The notes under the pieces are model-generated. The model was given only the letters and a program-made list of their open reading frames with translations, did not search any database and was not told the origin of the DNA. The translations under genes and the position numbers were made by a program. A DNA stretch of 64,000 nt from Streptomyces sp. NBC_01233 (GTDB lineage Bacteria > Actinomycetota > Actinomycetes > Streptomycetales > Streptomycetaceae): the NCBI RefSeq assembly GCF_035989305.1, contig NZ_CP108514.1, forward strand, positions 4,999,501 to 5,063,500, given 5' to 3'. Each line of letters starts with the position of its first letter. The stretch's first letter is position 1. Positions 17,794 to 24,335 of this stretch are shown in pieces.

Positions 17794-19279
17794 GCGTTCC
17801 GTGCAGGCGGGCGCTGGGGCCGTTCAGGCCGCTGATCTCCACGCTCTTGCCGCGCTGGGCGTACCGGTGCTCGATGGCGTCGAGCGCGGCCACGGAGGAG
17901 GCGTCCCAGACGTGGGCCGCCGAGAGGTCGATGACCACCCTGTCCGGGTCGCCGACGTAGTCGAACTGCCCGACGAGGTCGTTGGAGGAGGCGAAGAACA
18001 GCTCGCCGGTCACGCAGTAGACGACCTGTCCGCCGTCCGGGTCGAGCACGGAGGTGACGTTCGCCAGGTGCGCGACGCGCCGGGCGAAGATGACCATCGC
18101 GCAGACGGAGCCCACGACGACGCCCACGGCGAGGTTGTGGCTGACGACCACGCAGACCACGGTGACGACCATGACGGTGATCTCACCGGCGGGCATCCGC
18201 TTGAGGGTCTTCGGCGTGACGGAGTGCCAGTCGAAGGTCGCGAAGCAGACCATGACCATGACGGCTACGAGGGCGGCCATCGGGATGTCGGAGACGACCG
18301 GCCCGAAGGCGATGCACAGCACCATCAGGAAGGCGCCGGCGAGGAAGGTCGACAACCTCGTCCGGGCGCCCGACACCTTCACGTTGATCATCGTCTGGCC
18401 GATCATCGCGCAGCCGCCCATGCCGCCGAAGAATCCGGTGACGATGTTCGCGACGCCCTGGCCGACGGACTCCCGGGTCTTGGAGGACCGGGTGTCGGTG
18501 ATCTCGTCGACCAGCTTCGCGGTCATCAGCGACTCCATCAGCCCGACGAGTGCCATGGCCAGCGCGTACGGCGCGATGAGGGTCAGCGTGTCCAGGGTGA
18601 ACGGAACCTCCGGCAGGCCGGGCACCGGCAGCGCGGACGGCAGGGCGCCCTTGTCGCCGACGGTCGGGACGGCGATGCCCGCGGCCACGGTGATCGTGGT
18701 GAGGATGACGATGGACACGAGCGGTGCCGGGACCGTCTTCGTGACCTTCGGGAAGAACACCATCAGTGCCAGCCCGGCCGCCATCAGCGGGTAGACGGCC
18801 CAGGGAACGCCGAGCAGCTCGGGGACCTGGGCCATGAAGACCAGGATGGCCAGCGAGTTGACGAAGCCGACCATCACCGAGCGCGGGATGAACCGCATCA
18901 GCTTCGCCACGCCGAGCGCGCCGAGCAGGATCTGGAAGAAGCCGGCCAGGATCACCGCTGCGACCAGGTAGCCCAGCCCGTGCTCCCGGTTCAGCGGGGC
19001 GATCACGAGAGCCACGGCGCCCGTCGCGGCGGAGATCATCGCGGGTCGGCCGCCGACCACGGAGATGACCACGGCCATCGTGAACGAGGCGAACAGCCCG
19101 ATCGCCGGATCCACTCCGGCGATGATCGAGAACGAGATCGCCTCGGGGATCAGCGCCAGCGCGACGACCAGACCGGCGAGGACCTCGGTCCGGAACACCT
19201 TCGGCGAGAGCCAGGCCGGCCGCGTCGGACGAAGGAGGGCGCGCAGCCGCGCGGACAGGGGCGCGGGGGAAGCAGACAC
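17765..19279 (-). CDS. SulP-family anion transporter with STAS domain
   Basis: 504 residues from the GTG at 19279, which has GAGGTC upstream. About ten to twelve hydrophobic helices follow, beginning with the family signature VLAGLVVALALIPEAISFSIIAGVDPAIGLFAS. Conserved FFGGMGGCAMIGQTMINVKVSG lies near residue 300. The C-terminal STAS domain starts near residue 410 (VVYCVTGELFFASSNDLV) and has the WDASSVAALD loop. SulP proteins move sulfate, bicarbonate or other anions, usually with Na+ or H+. The Pro-rich frame upstream of 19279 is not likely translated. Confidence 0.92.
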   Translation of the reverse strand: MSASPAPLSARLRALLRPTRPAWLSPKVFRTEVLAGLVVALALIPEAISFSIIAGVDPAIGLFASFTMAVVISVVGGRPAMISAATGAVALVIAPLNREHGLGYLVAAVILAGFFQILLGALGVAKLMRFIPRSVMVGFVNSLAILVFMAQVPELLGVPWAVYPLMAAGLALMVFFPKVTKTVPAPLVSIVILTTITVAAGIAVPTVGDKGALPSALPVPGLPEVPFTLDTLTLIAPYALAMALVGLMESLMTAKLVDEITDTRSSKTRESVGQGVANIVTGFFGGMGGCAMIGQTMINVKVSGARTRLSTFLAGAFLMVLCIAFGPVVSDIPMAALVAVMVMVCFATFDWHSVTPKTLKRMPAGEITVMVVTVVCVVVSHNLAVGVVVGSVCAMVIFARRVAHLANVTSVLDPDGGQVVYCVTGELFFASSNDLVGQFDYVGDPDRVVIDLSAAHVWDASSVAALDAIEHRYAQRGKSVEISGLNGPSARLHGTLSGELSAGQ

Positions 19280-19426
19280 GGGGCACAGACCTCGGGCTCG
19301 GGCACACCCGAACCGGCAGGCGGGCGCGCGGAGAAGACACGAAGGGCGAGGTCGCCCGAGGCTCCCGGAGAAGCCGGCCAAGCCCGTCTCCCAGGTTCTC
19401 CCGAGCGGTCTCCGGAGACGCAGGAA

Positions 19427-19455
19427 GGGCCTGATCCACTGAGTGGATCAGGCCC
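19427..19455 (-). terminator. Terminator of the tRNA-Pro gene remnant
   Basis: A perfect 14-bp stem, GGGCCTGATCCACT paired with AGTGGATCAGGCCC around a single G. It lies 20 nt beyond the 3' end of the tRNA fragment, as expected for the original tRNA terminator on the chromosomal side. Confidence 0.8.
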
Positions 19456-19474
19456 CTGACCTGGTCTTACGAAG

Positions 19475-19516
19475 TCGGGGTGGCGGGATTTGAACCCACG
19501 ACCTCTTCGTCCCGAA
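19475..19516 (-). other. Prophage attachment site: 3' part of tRNA-Pro(CGG)
   Basis: Read on the minus strand, the 42 nt are TTCGGGACGAAG, then AGGTCGTGGGTTCAAATCC, then CGCCACCCCGA. They form the anticodon loop (TTCGGGA, anticodon CGG), the 3' anticodon strand, variable loop, T-arm and acceptor 3' strand plus discriminator. The sequence preceding the loop does not pair with the anticodon strand and contains no D-arm or CGGGGTG acceptor, so the 5' half is missing. The break at the anticodon loop is the normal crossover region of tRNA-directed integrases. The chromosomal sulP gene lies on the 3' side, so the element extends to the right. Confidence 0.85.
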
Positions 19517-19682
19517 TTAGGGACGCTGTGAAGCCTGTCCGCGAGCCCTGACCCTATGACCTGCACCTTTACCAGACAAACGCGCAGGTCAGCGGCGCGA
19601 GTTCAACCCGGACACCTCGTGACGCTGCGCCTCGCGTACGTCTGGGACACCTCTCGCACACCCCTCGGTTCTTCAAGATCAC

Positions 19683-19788
19683 ACCCAGTTCGCACCCAGA
19701 ATCGGCAGAGGTACCGCAGACGTATCCCCAGGTCGGAGCGCGTGCAACGCTACCGCCCACACCCCGGGTGTCGCCCCCAGAACTGGGT
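19683..19788. repeat. Inverted repeats near the attachment site, possible arm-type sites
   Basis: ACCCAGTTC at 19683-19691 is inverted as GAACTGGGT at 19780-19788; further CACCC and GGGTG groups lie between and around them. The noncoding stretch 19517-19807 otherwise has no supported gene. Short repeats at this distance from a crossover site fit integrase or excisionase arm binding, by inference only. Confidence 0.35.
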
Positions 19789-19807
19789 GCCACACCCGGA
19801 ACGCGAA

Positions 19808-19840
19808 GGCGCGGCCACCCCTTGGGAAGGTGGCCGCGCC
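19808..19840 (-). terminator. Terminator of the cargo operon
   Basis: A 12-bp stem GGCGCGGCCACC / GGTGGCCGCGCC with a 9-nt loop, starting 16 nt after the stop of the MazG-like gene on the minus strand. Confidence 0.8.
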
Positions 19841-19855
19841 GGTCCGGCGGGGCGG

Positions 19856-20197
19856 CTAGTCGCCGGCCCCCTCAGCCGGGGGCATGACCCGGTCCACGAG
19901 GAACTGGAGCCGCGCTTCGAACTCCTTGCCCCCGCCCTCCGGGTCGAGCGTGGCGAGCGCGACGAGCGTCGTCACCGCCACGTCCACCAGCTCCTTCCGC
20001 ACGTCCTCCCAGGAGTGGGACGCCCCCTTCCTCGGGTTCGCGGAGTACACCCCATGCAGGGCCTCCGAGACCTCCCCGAACTCCTCGCCGATCTTGAGCA
20101 CGCGCATCATCACGCGCTCCCGCTCGCTCAGCTCGCCGGCGTTCTCGTCCAGCCACCGGCGGATGCGGTCGACCTGGTCCCACTGCTCACTGCTCAT
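19856..20197 (-). CDS. MazG-like nucleotide pyrophosphohydrolase
   Basis: 112 residues. The helical core has the metal-binding signature KIGEEFGEVSEAL (Glu38, Glu39, Glu42, Glu45) and the second helix WEDVRKELVDVAVTTLVALA, as in all-alpha NTP pyrophosphatases, which cut NTPs to NMP and PPi. AGGAG about 7 nt before the ATG sets the start. It is the last gene of the cargo operon, 30 nt after the EEP gene. In its context it may clear or convert a nucleotide made by the upstream enzymes; substrate unknown. Confidence 0.85.
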   Translation of the reverse strand: MSSEQWDQVDRIRRWLDENAGELSERERVMMRVLKIGEEFGEVSEALHGVYSANPRKGASHSWEDVRKELVDVAVTTLVALATLDPEGGGKEFEARLQFLVDRVMPPAEGAGD

Positions 20198-20227
20198 CTA
20201 GCGCTCCTGCTGGTCGTACGGGTCGGG

Positions 20228-21055
20228 TCAGAACAGAGCGGCCACGGGCTCCGCGGCCTGGACGGGGTCGGTCACCGTCAGGGGCGCCGTCGCCCGCACG
20301 CCGAGCTCCACCACCAGCCCGGAGTGATCGGTCAGCCGGTCCGCCATGGTGCGCGGCTCATGGACGTACGCGCACCCGCGAAGGTGGTGGTCGGCCAGGC
20401 CGCTGGTGACGTGGGCGTGGTCGTACCGGTAACCGTCCCCGGTCCGCCCGACCCACGAGTAGTCCAGCACGTCCGGGTGGAGGTGCCGGAATGCGTCCAC
20501 GTATCCGGCCTCCTCGAACCAGTTGTAAAACTCGTACTCGAACGGCGCGAAGAACCGGTAGCGCGGGACGTGCGTCGGCTCCAGGACGTTGAAGTCCCCC
20601 AGCACGACGCGGTGCCCGTCCCTCTCCGAGCCCGGGAGGTTCAGCCGGCACTGCTGGAGGAAGGCCCGTTTCCGGTCCGTCTTCACCTCCGTCGCGTCGC
20701 GGGACGGCACGTACAGGCCGATGACCTCCACCGGCCCCTCGTCGCTGTCCACGGTGACGCCGACCGCGCGGTGCGGCAGGTAGTCCACCCCGGTCGGCAG
20801 CGGCCTGGTGGCCAGGCGGCTCACGATCATCGCGCCGCGCTCGCCGCGCTGCTCGGGCCGGGGGAACGTCACGGAGTACCCGGCCGCCGTGAACCGCTCC
20901 TCGAGGTAGCTGCACCCCGCGCTGTTCGCCGTCTCCGTGAGCACGAGCACCGGCTCCGGGCGCGCGGCCAGGTAGGCGAGCTGACGCGCCGCCCGCTCCC
21001 GCCCTGGGTTGTTCAGGTTGAACGTCAGCACGTCCACCGTGCCACCCCTGGTCAT
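20228..21055 (-). CDS. Endonuclease/exonuclease/phosphatase (EEP) family protein
   Basis: 275 residues from the ATG at 21055, which overlaps the kinase stop by 4 nt. EEP motifs are in order: VDVLTFNLNNPG, VLVLTETANS (catalytic Glu), VIGLYVPSRD, VVLGDFNVLEP (GDFN) and the C-terminal DHSGLVVEL (DH pair). Members cut phosphodiester bonds in DNA, RNA or small molecules through metal-aided hydrolysis. No signal peptide is present, so it acts in the cytoplasm. The translational coupling to a nucleotide kinase and radical SAM enzyme points to a nucleotide or nucleic acid substrate. Confidence 0.85.
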   Translation of the reverse strand: MTRGGTVDVLTFNLNNPGRERAARQLAYLAARPEPVLVLTETANSAGCSYLEERFTAAGYSVTFPRPEQRGERGAMIVSRLATRPLPTGVDYLPHRAVGVTVDSDEGPVEVIGLYVPSRDATEVKTDRKRAFLQQCRLNLPGSERDGHRVVLGDFNVLEPTHVPRYRFFAPFEYEFYNWFEEAGYVDAFRHLHPDVLDYSWVGRTGDGYRYDHAHVTSGLADHHLRGCAYVHEPRTMADRLTDHSGLVVELGVRATAPLTVTDPVQAAEPVAALF

Positions 21056-21666
21056 CCAACGCCCCTCATCCATGAGTCCTTGACGGCCGCCACCACAGCG
21101 CGGGCGACCTCGTCCGGGCCGACCTCGCTCGCGTCGAGCTGGAGGACGCGCACACCGGCAGCCATGAGGAACCTAGCGGCCTCCAGGAACCCGGCGCATT
21201 CCCGCTGGGTGCTGCCGGGCTCCCGTTCGTAGCGGCTGTGGGCTCCTCGGTCGGTGAGCCTCTTTTCGATCACGTCCGCCCGCGCGTTGACGAACACGGC
21301 CAGGTCCGGCATGTCGGCGTGCCGGTTCAGCTCCCACACCACGTCCCGGCCCACACCGTCGAGGACCTGGAGCACGAGGGAGGAGGCCACGTACCGGTCA
21401 CACACCACGGTCTCGCCCCGGGCCAGGGCCGGACGGATCTCGTGGTCCAGGTGCGCGTACCGGTCGGCGGCGATCAGGCACGCCATGGACAGGCCGCGGA
21501 ACTCCTCCGTGCCGTGCCGGGCCATGTTCCCCAGCGGGGTGTCACTGGGCTCCCGTGTCTGGCACACCTCCACCCCGTCCGCGCGGAGCAGCTCCGCGAC
21601 GAGGGCGGTCACGGTGGACTTGCCCACCCCGCCGGGGCCGTCGATGGTGACGAACAGGCCGGTCAT
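21052..21666 (-). CDS. Thymidylate-kinase-like nucleotide kinase
   Basis: 204 residues, starting MTGLFVTIDGPGGVGKST; the P-loop is at residues 10-18. TREPSDTPLGN matches the TREPGGT segment of dTMP kinase, and CDRYVASSLVLQ matches its DRYxxSSLAYQ. The motifs indicate a real Tmk-family fold, though changes in the TREP loop may alter substrate choice. It transfers phosphate from ATP to a nucleoside monophosphate. Start and stop both overlap neighbours by 4 nt, so it is made together with the radical SAM and EEP proteins. Confidence 0.88.
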   Translation of the reverse strand: MTGLFVTIDGPGGVGKSTVTALVAELLRADGVEVCQTREPSDTPLGNMARHGTEEFRGLSMACLIAADRYAHLDHEIRPALARGETVVCDRYVASSLVLQVLDGVGRDVVWELNRHADMPDLAVFVNARADVIEKRLTDRGAHSRYEREPGSTQRECAGFLEAARFLMAAGVRVLQLDASEVGPDEVARAVVAAVKDSWMRGVG

Positions 21667-22778
21667 GAGACGGCCACCACGGGCAGCACGCGGGACTGCC
21701 GGGGCACCACCGGGCACTGCTCGCTGTCCACGGCCCCGATCCGCTCGCCGGCCGCGACCACGGCAGCAGGGCACCCCTTGCCGCACGAGGCGGACATGGA
21801 GCAGCCACCGCACGTGGGGTTACCGCCCAGGTCCCACCGGTCCGAGAACTTGCCGTACGCGTCCAGCCTCGCCGCGATGTCGTCGTGCTCCCACACGTTG
21901 CCGACAAGGAAGTCGGTGTCCGGGTGCTGGGAGACGTTCGTCCTGGCCGCGAACACCAGGTACGGGCAGATCGCGACCGCGCCGTCCGTGAAGACGTAGA
22001 TGATGTTCCCGGCCTCGCAGCCCGCGAGCGGCTTGTCCTCGTTGGGGAACCGGATGTTGACCATCTCCAGGCCGTCCGCCTCGAACGGGGCGGTCATGGC
22101 CGCGATGTGCCGCATCTGGTCGTCCGGGGTGCGCAGCTTGCCCTGTGCCTTCCTCGACGCGCCCCGGCCCATCGAGCCGAGCGGGTTCATCAGGACGTAC
22201 GTGGCGCCCTGGTCCCGGGCGAACTCCGTGAGCTTGCGGTACTCCTCGTCCTCCGCGAGGTTGTTCGGCGTGCACAGCAGGCCCTGGAGGATGCCGGCCG
22301 CCGCGAACCGCTTGATCGTGTCGACGGTCTCCGCGAAGCACCCGGGGAGCTTACGGAACACGCTGTGCGACTCCTCGGCGAAGCCGTCCAGCGACACGTT
22401 CATGTGCGCGTCCAGCTCCACCAGGGCCGCGATCTGCTCGTCGCTGCACATGGTGCCGTTGGTGCACACGCCCACCGACATGCCGGCCGCGCGGAACAGG
22501 GCGATGACCTCCAGGAGGTCCGGGTGCATGAACGGCTCCCCGCCCGTGATCGTCACCTTCGTGACCCGGGCCTGGGCGAGCTGGGGGACCAGGCGGTCGC
22601 GGACGTCGTCCACGGCCATGTACTTCCCGCGCTTCGTCGCCACCACGAAGCAGTGGTCACACAAGGCGTTGCAGGGCTCGCAGATCTGGACGAGGGCTTT
22701 CCGGTTGGGGGCGTCCACGGTCGTCCGGAAGTAGCAGGATGCGGCCTGCTCCCCGGTGATGATGGCGCGTCCGGTCAC
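21663..22778 (-). CDS. Radical SAM enzyme with SPASM-type C-terminal cluster domain
   Basis: 371 residues. I chose the GTG at 22778 because GGAGG lies 5 nt upstream; an in-frame GTG at 22790 is the alternative. The radical SAM cluster motif is C36-NAL-C40-DH-C43. TITGGEPFMHPDLLEVI and VCTNGTMCS are the following SAM-binding strands. A Cys-rich tail (CEAGN, AICPYLVFA, NPTCGGCSMSASCGKGCPAA) fits a SPASM domain holding extra Fe-S clusters. Such enzymes modify peptides, sugars or nucleotides by radical chemistry. The SPASM tail argues against viperin. A small Cys-pair gene precedes it and a nucleotide kinase follows it; whether the substrate is peptide or nucleotide is open. Confidence 0.88.
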   Translation of the reverse strand: MTGRAIITGEQAASCYFRTTVDAPNRKALVQICEPCNALCDHCFVVATKRGKYMAVDDVRDRLVPQLAQARVTKVTITGGEPFMHPDLLEVIALFRAAGMSVGVCTNGTMCSDEQIAALVELDAHMNVSLDGFAEESHSVFRKLPGCFAETVDTIKRFAAAGILQGLLCTPNNLAEDEEYRKLTEFARDQGATYVLMNPLGSMGRGASRKAQGKLRTPDDQMRHIAAMTAPFEADGLEMVNIRFPNEDKPLAGCEAGNIIYVFTDGAVAICPYLVFAARTNVSQHPDTDFLVGNVWEHDDIAARLDAYGKFSDRWDLGGNPTCGGCSMSASCGKGCPAAVVAAGERIGAVDSEQCPVVPRQSRVLPVVAVS

Positions 22779-22856
22779 GAAGACCTCCACGGTCGAAGGG
22801 GTGTGGTGACCCGCCCCGGCCGGGCGCGCACGGGCAGCGCGACCGGGGCGGGAGTC

Positions 22857-23051
22857 TCAAGCGGAGACCGCGCCGCGGCCGTTGTAGGCCAGCACCAGGG
22901 CCTCCAGGCGACGCACGCACGGCTCGCACGCGTGGAAAGGCCCGTGCCCGACGTCCAGGCTCTGGACCGGGCCGAGCCACATCACGGGGACGCCGTCGGC
23001 GTCGCAGCGCCAGCACAGGCCGATGACCCAGGCGCGTTCCTCGGCGCTCAC
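22857..23051 (-). CDS. Small protein with two Cys pairs, 64 aa
   Basis: GTG at 23051 overlaps the stop of the 28-aa gene by GTGA. The sequence has WRCDADG after a first Cys (CWRC) and CEPCVRRLEAL near residue 43. Two CxxC pairs 28 residues apart form a likely zinc ribbon. It could be a small DNA-binding or adaptor protein. Being just ahead of a SPASM enzyme, it could alternatively be a modified peptide. No family recognised. Confidence 0.65.
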   Translation of the reverse strand: MSAEERAWVIGLCWRCDADGVPVMWLGPVQSLDVGHGPFHACEPCVRRLEALVLAYNGRGAVSA

Positions 23052-23134
23052 CTCGTGTTGATCCCGAGGACGAGGGCCCCGAGTAACGCGGCCAGGATCA
23101 CGACGTAGAGGACTTGCCTCGCCAACTCATTCAC
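23048..23134 (-). CDS. 28-residue single-pass membrane peptide with a TTA codon
   Basis: GTG at 23134 follows GGAGG within the end of the ATPase gene, and the stop overlaps the next GTG by 4 nt. The product is VNELARQ, a hydrophobic helix VLYVVILAALLGALVLGI and the tail NTR. Codon 17 is TTA (positions 23086-23084), the rare leucine codon of Streptomyces read by the bldA tRNA. Tight overlaps on both sides support translation. Topology is probably N-in with a short outside tail. Confidence 0.65.
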   Translation of the reverse strand: MNELARQVLYVVILAALLGALVLGINTR

Positions 23135-23555
23135 CGGGCGCCTCCGCTGCCGCGTCCAGGTCGGCCCACACGCGTTTCCCCCACCGCAGGGGCTCGACGC
23201 CCCACCGGCCGGGACACAAGGCATCCACGATGAACAGGCCGCGGCCGGACTCTGCGAGGTCCGCGACGGGGCGCCGGCGGATCGAGGGCAGCAGCCGGGA
23301 CAGGTCCACCACGGCCACCTGCACCACGGTCCGGTCCAGGCGCGTCACGGTCACCCGCATCGTCTCCCGGCGCCCGTGCTCGACCGCGTTCGTCACCAGC
23401 TCGGAGACGACGAGGTGCGCGGAGTCGGTCAGGTCCCCCAGGCCCCAGTGCACGAGCGCGCGGTCGACCAGGAGCCGACCGGCACGCGCGGATTCCGCGA
23501 CGCGCGGCAGGCACTGGGTGAACGCGGGCTTCCCGCCGATAAGGGTCTCGCTCAC
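23127..23555 (-). CDS. RsbW-like ATP-binding protein
   Basis: 142 residues from the GTG at 23555 (VSETLIGGKPAF); a longer frame to 23648 or 23657 is possible. The GHKL ATP site is present: DSAHLVVSELVTNAVEHG (N box) and ESGRGLFIVDALC (G box). Streptomyces have many such anti-sigma-like ATPases, often next to HTH regulators and small proteins. They bind or phosphorylate partner proteins. The stop overlaps the start of the 28-aa membrane peptide gene. Confidence 0.82.
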   Translation of the reverse strand: MSETLIGGKPAFTQCLPRVAESARAGRLLVDRALVHWGLGDLTDSAHLVVSELVTNAVEHGRRETMRVTVTRLDRTVVQVAVVDLSRLLPSIRRRPVADLAESGRGLFIVDALCPGRWGVEPLRWGKRVWADLDAAAEAPGE

Positions 23556-23640
23556 CCAGCGCGCTCCGTTCCTCGCGCGGCGCGCAGCACCGCCGCCCTC
23601 CAGGGCTCGGGATCTCCAGGGGGCCGGGCCGGTCAGGGTC

Positions 23641-24198
23641 TCAGGCATCCGCGTCACCGGCCTCGCCCTCGGCGGGCTGGACGGCAGCCCGGCCCATGCG
23701 CACCAGGGCGGCGAGACGGTCCGGCGGGCACAGCAGGCCGGGGCCGTCCATGGGCACCACCCACCACGGGCCGCCGTCGTCCGGGGGCTTGACCACGTCC
23801 GGCGCCGGAACGAGGAGCAGCGCGCGGTAGTGGTGGCCCATCGAGCCGCCCACCCGCCACGTCAACGCCACAGACGCCGGCACGAGGGCGGTGTAGGAGC
23901 CCTGGTTGCCGAACCCCTCGCGGCTGTAGAAGACGGGGCCGTTCTCCAGGCCCTCCGCGAGCGGGGCCGCGCACAACTCCGGGTCGTCCAGGGCGAGCGC
24001 GGCGTGGACCAGGTCCTCACGGATGACGACTGCCCCGAACAGGACGCCCGGCCGCAGCCACGCCGCGCCCGCGTTCCTCCACTCCGCGACGGCCTGCTGA
24101 ACGGACGGGGCGGACGGCAGGAGCCACGTCCCTCCCGCGAACGCTCTCTCGCCGGAGGTCGTCAGCGAAGTGATCGACCCCTCCGCGCTCTGTTCCAT
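23641..24198 (-). CDS. Conserved hypothetical protein, first gene of the cargo operon
   Basis: 185 residues from the ATG at 24198, with GGGGG about 5 nt upstream; a TTG four codons earlier is possible. Features: AWLRPGVLFGAVVIREDLVHAAL, VFYSREGFGNQGSYTALVPAS and WWVVPMDGPGLLCPP. It looks like a compact alpha/beta domain without catalytic signatures. Similar small proteins accompany RsbW-like ATPases and HTH regulators in Streptomyces. Function unknown. Confidence 0.65.
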   Translation of the reverse strand: MEQSAEGSITSLTTSGERAFAGGTWLLPSAPSVQQAVAEWRNAGAAWLRPGVLFGAVVIREDLVHAALALDDPELCAAPLAEGLENGPVFYSREGFGNQGSYTALVPASVALTWRVGGSMGHHYRALLLVPAPDVVKPPDDGGPWWVVPMDGPGLLCPPDRLAALVRMGRAAVQPAEGEAGDADA

Positions 24199-24335
24199 GG
24201 ATGCCCCCAAGCGGCATTTATCTGGATCGTTGTGACCTACGTCATGGAACCGGCGCTACCGTGGCAGGGACAGCACCGGTCAGCGCCCGATGCGTTTACC
24301 GGGTTTAACGCCCTGCTTGGGAGGGTGCACACACC
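24199..24335. promoter_or_regulatory. Divergent promoter region between cargo operon and regulator
   Basis: A 137-nt gap lies between the start of the minus-strand operon and the GTG of the HTH protein on the plus strand. It must hold both promoters. I see no clear sigma consensus. It is the obvious place for the regulator to bind. Confidence 0.45.

Noticed and set aside
19475..19560. Complete tRNA gene
   Set aside because: No D-arm, 5' acceptor or 5' anticodon strand precedes the anticodon loop.
21663..22778. Prokaryotic viperin
   Set aside because: CxxxCxxC and a nearby nucleotide kinase fit, but the Cys-rich SPASM-type C-terminus and the sequence around the first motif do not.
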